Positions 11,391 to 23,600 of a DNA stretch of 64,000 nucleotides are shown piece after piece (the first letter of the stretch is position 1; each line of letters opens with the position of its first letter). This stretch comes from Epinephelus fuscoguttatus (lineage: Eukaryota > Chordata > Actinopteri > Perciformes > Serranidae): positions 12,415,035 to 12,479,034 of the forward strand of contig NC_064772.1 of assembly GCF_011397635.1 (NCBI RefSeq), in the 5' to 3' direction. Position numbers and translations under genes: made by a program. The notes below the pieces were generated by a model. That model did no database searches. It had not been told where the DNA came from and saw nothing but the letters and a program-made list of their open reading frames with translations.

Positions 11391-13205
11391 GCTCAACTGG
11401 GAAACTTTGTTCCAAATTTCATTGTCTCCTTCAGTCCACCACTTTGGTCCAGACTGTTATATCTTAACAACTGTTGGGTGGATTGCCGTGAAATTCTGTG
11501 CAGACTTCCATGATCTCCAGTGGATGTTTCCTACTGACTTTGGTAATCTCCTGAATTTTTCTCTAGCATCACCATGAGGTTGATATTTTTGTTTTCCATT
11601 GAAATATCTTGACAACTATTGGATAGATTGCCATGAAATATTTGCTATAAACATTCATAATCCCCAGAGGATGAATCATATTGACTTTCATGATCTTCTG
11701 ACTTTTCCTTTAGTGTCCCCCGCACGTCAAAATTATATTATATTCCATAAAAGATATCAAAATGTAATACATGGATTGGCTCAAACATTTTGAACTTATA
11801 TTCATGGTTACCAAATGACGTTTGACTTCTAATGCAAGATTTTATACAGACATTCATGTTTCCCAGAGGATAACTCTTGCTGATGTTGGTGACCTTCTGA
11901 TTTTTTTTTTTTGTCTAGCACCACAATGACATTGACATTTTTTGTTATTCATTGAAATATCTCAACAACTATTTAAGGGACTGCCATGAAACTTTGTAGA
12001 GAAACTCTTGATCCCCAGAGGGTGATTCCCACTGACTTCAGTGATTTCTTGACTTTTCTGCTCGTGTCACCAGCCGGTCAAAGTTATCACTTATTCAGTG
12101 AAATATCTCAACTACACAGATTGGTTCAAAATTTTACAATAATTTTCATGGTTCCCAGATGACAAATTATATGACTTCTAATGTATAATTTTCACGTTTC
12201 CTAAGGGATAAATAGAACTTGCTTGAATACAACTAACTTTGGTGATCCCCTGAATTTTTCTCTGGTGCCACCATGAGGTTGACATTTCTGTTTTTTATCG
12301 ATATATCTTGACATTTATTGGATAGATTGCCATGAATTTTTTTTAACAGACATTCATTATCCCCAGTGGATGAATCATTGTGACTTGAGTGATCTCCTTA
12401 CTTTTCTTCTTGCACCACCAGCAGGTCAGAGTTATCACTTATTCAGTAAAATATCTCAAGGTCAACTGCATGGAATTGCTCAAAATTTCAAACAAAATTT
12501 CATACAGGCAATTATGTTTCCCAGCGGATAAATCCTGCTAAACTTGAGGGTGGCTGTTTTTTTTATTGAAATTCCTCAACAACTACTGAATGGATTGCCA
12601 TAAATTTGCTATAGATATTTGTCTTCCCCATAGGATGAATAAAATTGACGTAAGTGATCTCCTGACCTTTCCTCTAGCACCAGCATATCTCAACATCTCC
12701 AACATGGAGTAGCTCGAAATTTTGTATAGACATTCATGTTCTCCAGAAGATGAATCTTATGGACTTGGTGATATTCCTGACTTTTTTCTCTAGTGCCACC
12801 AGTAGGTCACAGTGAAATATCTCAAAGTCAACTACATGGATTGGCCTTAACTATCTGTACTTTCATTTATGGTTCCCAGAGAATGTATTCTGGCAATTTT
12901 TTTCTAGGTTGACATTTTTTGTTTGCAAAGAAATGTCTAGATGACACTGAAATGAAATGCCATGCCATTTTGAAAAGACATCCATGTTTACCAAAGGTTA
13001 AGTTTTGACTTTGGTGATACCCTTACTTTTCCTTTAGCACCATCATGAAGCTCACTTTTTTTTTCTTTAATTGGAATATCAAGCAATCAATATCTATCAA
13101 TAACAACTATGAGATGGATTGCCATGAAATAGGCTGTAAACATTCATGGTCCTCAACACTGTGCCTCTGACCTTTCATCTACTGCCATCATAGGGTCAAA
13201 AACTT
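11390..13205. repeat. Degenerate tandem array (about a dozen units of roughly 150 bp)
   Basis: The phrase GGATTGCCATGAAAT and variants recur near 11473, 11618, 11978, 12323, 12590, 12945 and 13115. They alternate with CATGGATTGG-type words near 11771, 12118, 12465 and 12832. Each unit also carries CATTCATG, CCCCAGAGGATGAAT, TGACTTT and TCTAGCACCACCA-like words. Divergence is high, so the array is old. No coding potential seen. Confidence 0.7.
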
Positions 13206-13445
13206 TGGTTTGTGACCAAATACTTGTACAACTACTGATATTCAATTGTATGCTGTATTTAGTGCTAATAAGCACATTTTAGCATGGTAACATTCTAAAA
13301 TAAGAAGGTAAACATGGTTAACATTACACCTGCTAAACATAAACATGCTAACATTGTCACTGTGGGCATGTTATTATGCTTATGTGACCATTTAGCTCAA
13401 AGCTTAAGCCACAGAGTCAATAGCACGTCTGCAGACTCTTTGTCC
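13206..13445. repeat. TTAGCATG-rich repeat block at the end of the tandem array
   Basis: Contains GTGCTAATAAGCACATTTTA, TAAACATGCTAACATTGTCA and CATTTAGCTCAAAGC, words I associate with a common teleost repeat that often closes such arrays. Confidence 0.5.
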
Positions 13446-16400
13446 TGTCAACATGTAGGAGGTCACAGAGTTGACTCAGGGGCCCATCTCTCAATATGAA
13501 GCAGACAGTAAGAACATGCCTTCTTTCTGCCCTCTCATCCTCCTCATCTTCATCATCCTCCCACGTCTGTTTACTCAAACATCCCTTCAGGCTGTCATTA
13601 ACACAAGATAAGCAACAGAAACACACATGCAAGGACATAAGTAATCGTTTCACATAGATTAGGCAAAGAAAATCACTCTTCCAAATATCTTATCTGAAAA
13701 CAAACACACACACACATGAAAAGACGCCAACTCATGCATACAACACGGCCTGATCCTACCACAAAGTTCCCTAATTATTCAATGATAAAGTCTCCAGAAA
13801 TGCAATGATTCTGAACCTGCTGACAGGGGTGTCTGCTCATGGTTGGTAAACACACCTCTGTGGCTAAGCTGACGGACGTTCAGTATTTATATGTCTGTGG
13901 GAAACACCCTTCCAAATTACAATGTGTCATCTCTCACGCTCACACACTCAGGAAGTGTAATCACTGCACAACTCCCTAAAAACACTAAAAAGAAACACTG
14001 CAGTCTGGAGCTGTTACTAAAAGTGTAGCATGTCTGCTTTTGCTTGAGGACAATCAGCCGATATGCCGAGTATAAAATTAGAAAGGTGCAGTCTCCCGAG
14101 AGGAACATCAAGCTACCTGCATGTGACAGAGACAGTTTTAAGACCCTTCAAGTCCTTTTTTTCCACTGATACAAAACCTACAAAATCACTACATTTTCCA
14201 TTTATTGTTAGAAGATGTTCAGCTATTGGTGAGCAATATAAAAACACATGGAAACAAATAGGGACCATGTAGTAAATTAAAATTAAATTAACATCCATTT
14301 CTGTTATGTAAGTGGATATGTAATATTAAGAAAAGTTTAACTGCATGATGAACAAATTAAGGGGTCACCAAGAACTGGAATATAGATTTTTGACTGTTTT
14401 TTCTATTTAGCTTTTACTGTGACCCATGTTTGACTGCACAACACTACACACATACTGTACTTCATGCTTATTGTTTCTACCACACAGTTACATTTTTTTG
14501 CAGTGTGAATACTATATATGTCGCGTATAAGCAGTATATAGACATTTAATAAATAACATAGTTCTAAGCAAATTTAAGGACAATTTTAAGTGTTTGTCAA
14601 CATAAGTTATTTGTGAACAATTTTAACTCCTATTAAAACACAATTTATATTATTACAACAGTATTTTACTATATTGTCATTTTCTTTTCACATGCCAGCT
14701 AAACCACAGGAGTTATATTTGTTGATAAATATATTAATAAAAACTTAAATATGATTTAAACTACATTATAGTAAGGTATAAAGCATTTATTAAATGTCTA
14801 TATACACAACCCAATCGCCAGAAGAAATGTTGGCACTGTAATGTTACAAACCACAGATATATAACGTTTGTACATTATTATAAAGTGGATATGTCAAAAT
14901 GCAATGCTCTCTTTCACACTTCGCTCAGTATCTCACCATGGGAAGCACCCACGGTGAGATACCTCACTCGGTTTACAGAGAACCGGGGTTACCCTGATAA
15001 CCTAAAGTATCTCTGAGTTTCGTCAGTGCTGTGATTTACATGTGGTTATGTTGAGGCACAAAACCACTTGGTTTTGGTTCGAAAAAGATGTTCTGGCTTA
15101 AAACACCCGCTTTTCACATAGTAGTCTTCGCTATGCTCTTTGGAAGGAGACCTTTACACCCTAAATGAAAAGACAGATTTCCTCCAACTTTCAGTTTATG
15201 CTTAACAGATCTTACGCATCATGTCATCCTAGAAAAAATCTGTCTTCTACACCTTTTGTAGTTCTGGATTGGGTTGAAAAGATTTCTTTATTTTCTTTAA
15301 TTTAATTTTTGTACTCCCCTTTTTCTGTACTTTTTGTGTGTTTATAGATCGTTAATCATATAGTACATACCACTGACCTAGTGATATGTCATATTGTAAA
15401 TTTGTCATGGTGTAATAGGTTAGAGTTACTTGAGAGTTACTAGAGGGATGGGGTTTTGTTAAAATTTAAACTGTATTTGTATAACTTAAAAAACTAGTAA
15501 GACATACTTTGGGGGAAAAAAACCTACCAGCTTTTGGTGGCATAATTATGGCTGAAAATGCAGCCAATGTTCCACTAAAAAACACCCCGTTTTGTTGTTT
15601 GTTAGACTCAAAAAGGTGTCTGCAGTTTGGCAGCCATCTCATCTAGCTGTCACAACATCTGCCATCTTCTCCACCTCCAGATAAAAAGGTCAGATCATAC
15701 ACATGTAATCAGAATTATATCACTTTACAAACATTGATAAGACACGTATGAAACCTACAAATGTAACATACCTGTGGTTTGCAGCAACATACAACGCCAA
15801 CATTTTATTCTGGCAACTTGTTTGGGATACATGGATATATATATATGTATATTTTATGTCAATGTGTCAATTATAATCAGATTTTTTAAACCGAACACAC
15901 AATGTTTGTCCATAATCCAACAACATCCAATCCCAAAGTATAAGGATCAGTGGATCAATTTTTAACCTCTCATTCCTTTCAAAGAACTAAAACTTTGCCA
16001 GTTAGTTAAATAGCGTCTCAGATGTTGTCTAATGTGGCACATTTGACAGATAGACACAATTTCTTATCTATAGTCCAACCCAAAATATAAAGATAAATGA
16101 TACACAGAACTGTAAAGAAAAAAAAGAAAAAAAATCAAGTTGGTGTAAATAAAATGTTTCATCCACATTCTATGTATTACTACATTTCATTCTGTATATC
16201 ATTTTATACATCATTCTGCATTTTTGGTTAAATACTAAACTGCATTTTCTTGTTTCAGTACTTGTACCCAGTAACAAAGTTGTTAATCCAAAAATAACAT
16301 CTAAAATCAGACTTTGTCTTATTAAACACTGTAAGAGAGGGCACTTAAATAAAAGCAGTCTTTTATTCCACAAGTTTCACAAATCAACTTTTACAACCAG

Positions 16401-16993
16401 ATCGTAGACAGTGAGTGGCTGAGAGAGTAAAAATGAAAATGAAACTTAAAAATGAAATGAAGAAAAAGTGGGAAAAGGTTCATAGACAAATTTGTATTTC
16501 CCACCACAATGCCCGAGGACGAGAAAGACACTTAATGGAGCAAATGTTTTTCATTTTAAATGGGATTACCCGCCTTTAAACATTTGTTGGATATTACAAA
16601 ATGTTGTAGGAGTAGTCTTCATTAACTTCTTAATGTACACATGTATGAGGAGCCTTTGACATATCTTAACATTAGGTAGCACAATTTTCTCACTGGTGAT
16701 ATGTGGTAGAAATTCAAGGTATTGCCATGCATTTGCCAACACATGTACTGTAAGGCTCTTTAAAGTTTTCTTTGCTTCTCTTGTCTGGACAGCCTACCTT
16801 TACCTCACTGCAGCACTCTGAGGCCCAGTCGAACAGTATCAACAGGAAAATATGGCATTTAGGAATCAAACCTTCGAAAAACTAACACAGTTTTCTTTCA
16901 AACTTCAAACACATCAAGTATATTAAAAGTCTGAAAGATTGTGCAGTCCTTGTAAACAGTCGCATAGGACAGTGCTTTACGGCAAGTGCATTA
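13446..16993. other. Intergenic stretch between PHEX and MBTPS2, nothing recognised
   Basis: AT-rich sequence without exon-like frames, RNA genes or clear repeats. The SMS gene, which lies in this interval in human, is not detectable here. Confidence 0.5.
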
Positions 16994-17272
16994 TTTATTT
17001 GTGTATGTGCTTTTTGAGTATATGGCGGCAACAAGGTGGAAGAAGGTTGGTTATTGTTTTCCCTGGTGGTCCAAAAAAGCCTTGGAGGCAGAGCAATGTT
17101 CTGCTCAACAGTCTCCTGAAACAGGGCAGCACTGCTGGGTAATGCAGCCTGTTCCCTGTATGTTCACAGTTTAATGGTCCACACGTGTCAAACACATCCT
17201 GAGAGAACATCTCTCAGTCCACATGGGGACTTATTTAGTTTTTGTCTTTGCCTGGGCAGCTCACCGCTGTGG
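16994..17272 (-). terminator. MBTPS2 3' UTR and poly(A) signal candidate
   Basis: The first AATAAA on the minus strand after the stop is at 16994-16999, about 275 nt downstream. Another lies at 16362-16367. No gene is seen between this and PHEX exon 1 upstream sequence. Confidence 0.45.
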
Positions 17273-17495
17273 CTACCGCGCCGTGACCATCCACAGGCCC
17301 AGTGCCACGTTGGCTGCCAGCAGGGCGCTGCCCGCCAGCAGCAGGAAGAAACCAATCAGCTCGCGTTTTTGACGCTCTGTTACCACAGTAACCAGCGTGG
17401 CCTCCAGCAGGGCGTTCAGCATCCACTGACCGTCAAGAGCGAAGCATGGCACGGAGTTTACTACTGCTAATGCACCAGAGAGGGACACCACATAC
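17273..17495 (-). CDS. mbtps2: MBTPS2 coding exon 11 (zinc-ligand Asp and stop)
   Basis: 223 bp, phase 2 in, ending in TAG at 17273-17275. Encodes [20 protein letters not shown] then [15 protein letters not shown] and the last membrane segment, ending LWMVTAR exactly as in mammals. The Asp of LDG is the third zinc ligand. A (TG)n/(AG)n tract begins about 65 bp upstream of the acceptor. Confidence 0.98.
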
Positions 17496-17580
17496 CTGAG
17501 AGAGAGGAGGGTTAAGGATTGTACTACTGTATAAGGTTCATCATCTTACACACTCTCACACTCTCTCTCTCTCTCTCTCA

Positions 17581-17633
<53 letters not shown>

Positions 17634-20600
17634 TTCTTGGGCTTTCTATCATGATCTTCATCAGCAGATGGAACTTTTTTTCTGAGCACTTGAGGACTTC
17701 TATTCCATGTTGGTTTAAAAAAAATCCATCTGCTGATAAAGATCATGTGATAAGATCTGAAGTCTAGACTAGAATTAAACGCTTCACAGTTGTATGCCTC
17801 TGCCAACCATTAAGTCACAGTTTACATCCATGTCTGTCCAGACTCACATGCTTTATGTAGTGAAGACTTGGAAGGAATTTAATAAAAAGGTATTAATTGT
17901 ATTTTCTGGCAAAACATGAATGCATTACACATATCTTCAATTCGGCAGCACAGGGGATCTAAACAATCAGCACGGTTTCAAGGTGGGCACTCAAGATTAG
18001 TATCATCTGCTCAGTATCTGACCAAAGTGTTTATTCGGAATGTTATGATGTCGCAGTGAAGTTGACCTTCGACCTTATGGATATAAAATGTCTTCACTTC
18101 ATCATTTTATCTGATTAGACTTTTTTGTCATAAGTAGTATATGAATTCCTTACAGCCAAAACCATGTTTTATGAGGTCACAGTGACCTTGACCTTTCACC
18201 ATCAAATTCTAATCAGTTCATCCTTCAGTCCAAGTGGACGTTTGTGTCAAATTTTAAGAAATTCCCTCAAGGTGTTCTTGAGATATCACATTCACAAGAA
18301 TGAGACAAATGCTAGGTCATGGTGACTTTGACCGTATATCAAATATTCTGCTCACAAAGATGGGACAGATGGATGGACAGACAGATAAACAGACAGACAA
18401 ACTAACGGACCACCCAAAAACATAATTCCTTCGGCCACAACCATCGGTGTTAAGGCATATTTTTATTTTTGGAAAATCTTATGAATTCACAGTAAAGTTG
18501 ATCTTTGAACATTTGAATATGAAATGTCATCTCTTCATATTTTTATCCTTTTAATCGTGTGTGCAAAACTTTGTCATAAATAGTGTATAAATTTTGAGTT
18601 ATGGCCCAAACCATGTTTTGTGAGGTCACAGTGACCTTGACCTTTGACCAACAAATTCAAATTAGTTCATCATTGAGTCCAAGATGTTTGAGGCAAATTT
18701 GAGGAAATTCCCTCAAGGTCTTTTTGAGATATCACATTCAAGAGAATGGGACAGATTAGGTCACAGTGATCTTTGACCATCAAATTCTAATCAGTTATTC
18801 ATTGAGTCCAAATGGACTAGTGCTATTTAAAGAAACTTTCTGAAGGCGGTTTCGAAATATTTCATTCAGCAGACCGGGACAGATGAAGTAAAAGTGATCT
18901 TGACCTTTGACCACCAAAATCTGATCAGTGCACACTTGAGTCTAAGTGGACATTTGTACCAGATTTCAAGAAATTCCCCGAAGACATTGACATATTGCTT
19001 TCAGGAGAATGGCCGGATGGATGGACATCCCGAAAACATAACGCCTTCGGCCACAGCTATCGCTGGCATGGAGGCATAAAAACAGCAACAGCACCAACCA
19101 ACACAAACATGATGCAGCAGAACTGCAGTCAGAATTGTCCACAGCTATTCAATGACGAGTTAAATTCAGCCAGTCACTTTCTGAGCAGCAGCCATTAGAC
19201 TTGTGAAGCTCATCACGCCTCCTGACTGTGGAGCAAAATGACTAGATGTTAAAATGGGGACTTTTAATCAGTAATAACAGACATTAGACTTTGTTCAGAA
19301 CTGTTATGCTGTATCACCATTTTGAAGAGCAAAATGTTCATCATTTAGACAGAACAGACGGTGCTTTGTCAGCCAAGGACTTACATTACCCTTCTATCCT
19401 TTAAAAAAAAAAGCAACATCATTTGTTTTGTTTTTTTTCTGTGTAAGAGACTTAGACAGAAGAGTAGCATTCACTCTTGGAAAACCAATCCTCACACATC
19501 CCTCATCTCATAATGACTCATCTGTCCTTTAAACATGAAAGGATACTTGCAGAAGGTCTCCAAGAAGACAGGCAGATCCAGGTGAAGGAAACCAAAGCGC
19601 GGGACAAAGTTAGTCAGACTCACTGGGAAAGACAAAACATGGCAGATGTTACAGTCACGCTGAAGGAATTTATACACACATCATTAAAGAAAGATTTGAT
19701 CCATTCAACACTTTTGTAAGTGTCTTAAATTGCAGCAGACAAGACAACATGCCGCTTATTCATTGTAAATCACTTAAAGACTGGAGAGGCAGCTCAACAC
19801 TGTAAACACCAATTAAATGAATATTCCAAATACAAGCTCATGCCTCCTTCAAGGGTGGGGCTTGTTCATCAAAAAAGTAACTTGTTGCAAGTCTGACAGA
19901 GAAATTACAAACCTTTATATTATTTGATTTACAAATAAGGAATAATTGAAATTGGATACTTTTATGGTATATTTTTCCTTAGTTAGTTACATCAAAATGT
20001 CTGATATGCTTCTGCTTCTACTAATGATTTCCTACATTTCATGAAATAAACATGAAGACAGGAGGTGATCCTGGCAACACAACATACTGTAACCTACCAG
20101 CGTACTGAAGGTGCGGCGGATACCCCACAAACAGCATGTGTGCGCTGGGCGGATGTGTGACACGGATGAAGCGAGTCTGGTTCTCCAGAGATGGAGTGAC
20201 GCAAACGCTGGCGGCGTGGGAGTTTGCGGTGCAGTCATCGTCGGTGCGACACACTTGCGTCCCCGTCACCATCTTACGCACCGGCATGCAGGCGTACTGC
20301 AGCCACAGGGTTACAGAAGGGATGCAAATATGAGAAGTACAAGAGAGGTCAGCAGCAAGTGACAGACAAGTTTATTGTAACTTTTCCTGATAAAGTCAGT
20401 CTTGTTTTTTGCTTTCTTGTACATGCATCACTGTGTCCTTTGACAGTGTTTGCTCTTATTTTCTTTTTCATACATCTTCATCTATAATAGACCAACGTGA
20501 AAGTCTCACTTCTTATACCAATTTATGACAGTGGTTAACTTGTAAAAACAGGTCAGGGTTGCACAAAATGTGTTATATTATGCAGGAACTGCAGCTGGCA

Positions 20601-23600
20601 GTTGCTCTTTATACAGTGCAGGCACAATGGACTGACGAAAATGCACACAAGAAGGTACACCGCAGCAGAGCTGAAGCATTCTGACCTTATGCTTTAATAC
20701 TTTTCTTTCAAAGTCCCTTCCATTCTGTTGTTACATTACTATGCTGTGGGTGGAAAGATCACTTCAGGTACAGTTTGTGCAGAGAACTGCTCAGAAAAGC
20801 AGCAAATTAAGATTTTTTTTCTTTGTTACATAAAATACCAGGGCTGTTGTGTGACTGGTTGTACAACTAATGAGATCAAAGTCTCCAGTGTTATATCATA
20901 CCAGCTGAGAAATCGTGAAGAAAAAAGTGGCTAGTGGCCATCAAGAGGGTTTACGTAAATAGAGATGCGAGTGTCAACTAGAACAGATTCTGTTCCCGCA
21001 AGTCAAATCACACCGTTGTCTGCTCTTAACATTTTATAACAGGTAAAAATATAAAGCAATTACGTTATTTATAAGTCATAAAATAATGGTATAGTAGTGA
21101 TACTGAGTCTGCATGTTTGGTCTGAGCATTTATACTTGTGCAGTGGTGTGTCTGTGTCACTCTGCAGTTACACCTCCAAAACACTAGGTGGCAGTGGGGT
21201 TTCTGTGAAGTGCAGTTAAGTTTAGTTGATTCAAAACACACATCAAATATGTCTTAATAGCAACAATTTCAATTACAAGTAGACAAATTAGCTTGATGAA
21301 ACTCGCAGCATTCACAGACAAAGCACTTGTCTTTCCTGGACACACAATTACAACATGCTAATGTATTTAGCACAAGTCTATGGCATTTTACAGTGTATAA
21401 ATTAGCCTAGCAGCCAGCGGAGACAACAGCAACATTTAACGAAGGTAACGTTCGGCTCCTTTACAACTCACAAGGTTCAACGATAAAACAACTGTCTTAT
21501 AAACACGTTTTCAAAACAAATATGACATGCTAATGTTATTAGCGCAAGTCTATGGTATTTTACATTGTATAAATGAGCCTAGTGACTACTGAAGATTTCC
21601 TCTACTCATATGAAGCCAGGATAAATCACACAGGACATAAGATGCTATTATGGGGTGGGCTTTATTGTCTTCACAATTTATTGTTTCTTATCTTTGAAAT
21701 TAAAGTAAATAAAAGCTTTGTTTCCACTGAGGGAAATGGTTTCAGCTAACAAAAACAGACAGGAGATCTGCGTTGCCGTGACATGTTGTTACATTTCTGG
21801 GAATGTGCACATCAGGCTACAGCGTAGGTTACGAAGTGGGTATGGCGTTGATTCAACGCACAAGTATAAATCCCGCTTTAGTCAGTACTTTGGCTCGATC
21901 TGAATCTGCAATGGGAGGCTGCCTGAACGATGTGGAGAGATGGACTCCCTTTCAAGTCTGTTTTTGTCGTGTTCAGATAATAGACACATTTGGGTGATGC
22001 TGTAAATGAAATGTTAGATAACAGGGAAATCGGAACCATGACATGTGACTGCAGACATGTGTTGCAGTTTTGGTCTCCGTGTCAGAACCATTACACCCCT
22101 AGAATAAAAGGAACTGAAATAAATAAAGGAAAAAATATAAAAATATCCTTGATGTTCTATCTGGGTTGGAAACCTGCTCACATGATGAAGCAGTCACAAA
22201 AAGTCCCAGCCTGTGTCTGCTTGTGTGTGTGTGTGTGTGTGTGTGTTTTACCTCTCTCTCTCTGCTGTTCCTGCCCTGTGGTTTTATGTAAGAGAAACAG
22301 AGGTCTGTCAGGCTGTTGTTGCTGCAGCAGTCCATCGTTCCATCCAAACGCTTGAAGGCTACAAGAAAAAAAAAAAAAGATAAATGGACGAGAGAGAGAC
22401 TGATTAGATTTGTGTGTCAGGCTGAAAACTAAAGATGGATGTCACTGAGTTTTGTTTTTTTTTTTTTGTAGTCGGACTCTCGGTTGGTAAATCTACTCCC
22501 ATAAGATGATTAGACAAGGACAGAGTATCACACACTTTATGACATAACTGAGATTATCACGCTGACTTCTCATATGTCTCCAGGACCTCTGTGTACTCAC
22601 ACAAGCTGACTCGACTGTACAAATTAATAAGCACATTAATACATCGTGCAGCAAAATGCACTGGGGAAACATGATGTTCTAGTAGGTAGGAAGACATTGT
22701 GCTGTGATGCTCATGTCACAAGTGTCGGGGCATCCTGAATCTTCAACATCACCAAAATAACAGAGTAGTACATTCAAAAAGCTGAAGATAGCCACAGAGA
22801 GGATATAAATTTAGCACATGGTGTGGTGGAGTTTGAAGTTTTATATGATGAATAGATGGAGGGAAGATGGGAAATTCTTTTTTTAACTCTACCCTTTGGT
22901 TAAAATGAAATCAGGACTGTAACTAATGCCAGCCTTACACCAAATAACTTTTAAAGTGATTTCACTGTCGCAGACAAATTTCCAATGTCAGTATAAAATC
23001 ATTAGTTTTAGCTCAGTTGCTGTGCACTCCTGTGATCTCAATCGTCAAAAAATCAAACATGTTTAATATTATCATAAGATTTTAGTCTAGGCTCATGCAA
23101 GTAGGGAAGTTTATTGATATGAACATTGTCAACAACCATTAGCTGCAGCACAAAACAGGAAGCAGCAAACTGGGTAGACAGTAAACATGGAGGGGACAAA
23201 AAGGGAGGCACACGAACATGAACAAGTCTCAGTTCTCTTGTAAGAGAAACAGAGAGACAGGGTTGGGGAGTGAAAAAGGGTCCCTGATTAATGCTGCGTG
23301 TATTTGATCCACCGTCCACAGCTTATTTTAGTGAGAATGTTAATTTTTTTAATCGGATCGCCTCTCATTCCCACGGGCTTCTCCCGTTTAAATAGCAGAG
23401 CTAACCAACGAAAGCTGGCAGTGAGTTTAGGCGACCAACTGACCCTTGGCTAAGTCCTGCCCCCAGATGCAGACTGGCCAATCATAACGTAACATCGGGC
23501 TGGCTCAGACCAGGGTCCGACAACAACACAGCTGTGCTCCATTGACTCTAATGCAGTCGCTTCAGAATTTCTTCATTTTCAGGCTGGTGTTGTGGATTTG

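Larger units (their letters stand above)
17920..19080 (+). repeat. Dispersed repeat with four tandem AGGTCACAGTGACC-type units (copy 1)
   Basis: Starts near CGGCAGCACAGGGGATC and ends in ACATAACGCCTTCGGCCACA. The middle unit (GACCTTGACC, TCTAATCAGTTCATC, GAGTCCAAGTGGAC, AAATTCCCTCAAGG, GAGATATCACATTCA) recurs at about 18173, 18622, 18764 and 18890. A second copy lies at 29205-29700. I recognise it as a frequent percomorph repeat. MBTPS2 intron 10. Confidence 0.75.

Noticed and set aside
10410..17272. Spermine synthase (SMS) expected between MBTPS2 and PHEX
   Set aside because: No exon-like frame with SMS motifs was found on either strand.
17174..17470. 98-codon plus-strand open frame over MBTPS2 exon 11
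   Set aside because: Antisense shadow of the conserved exon; the minus strand encodes the invariant S2P C-terminus.
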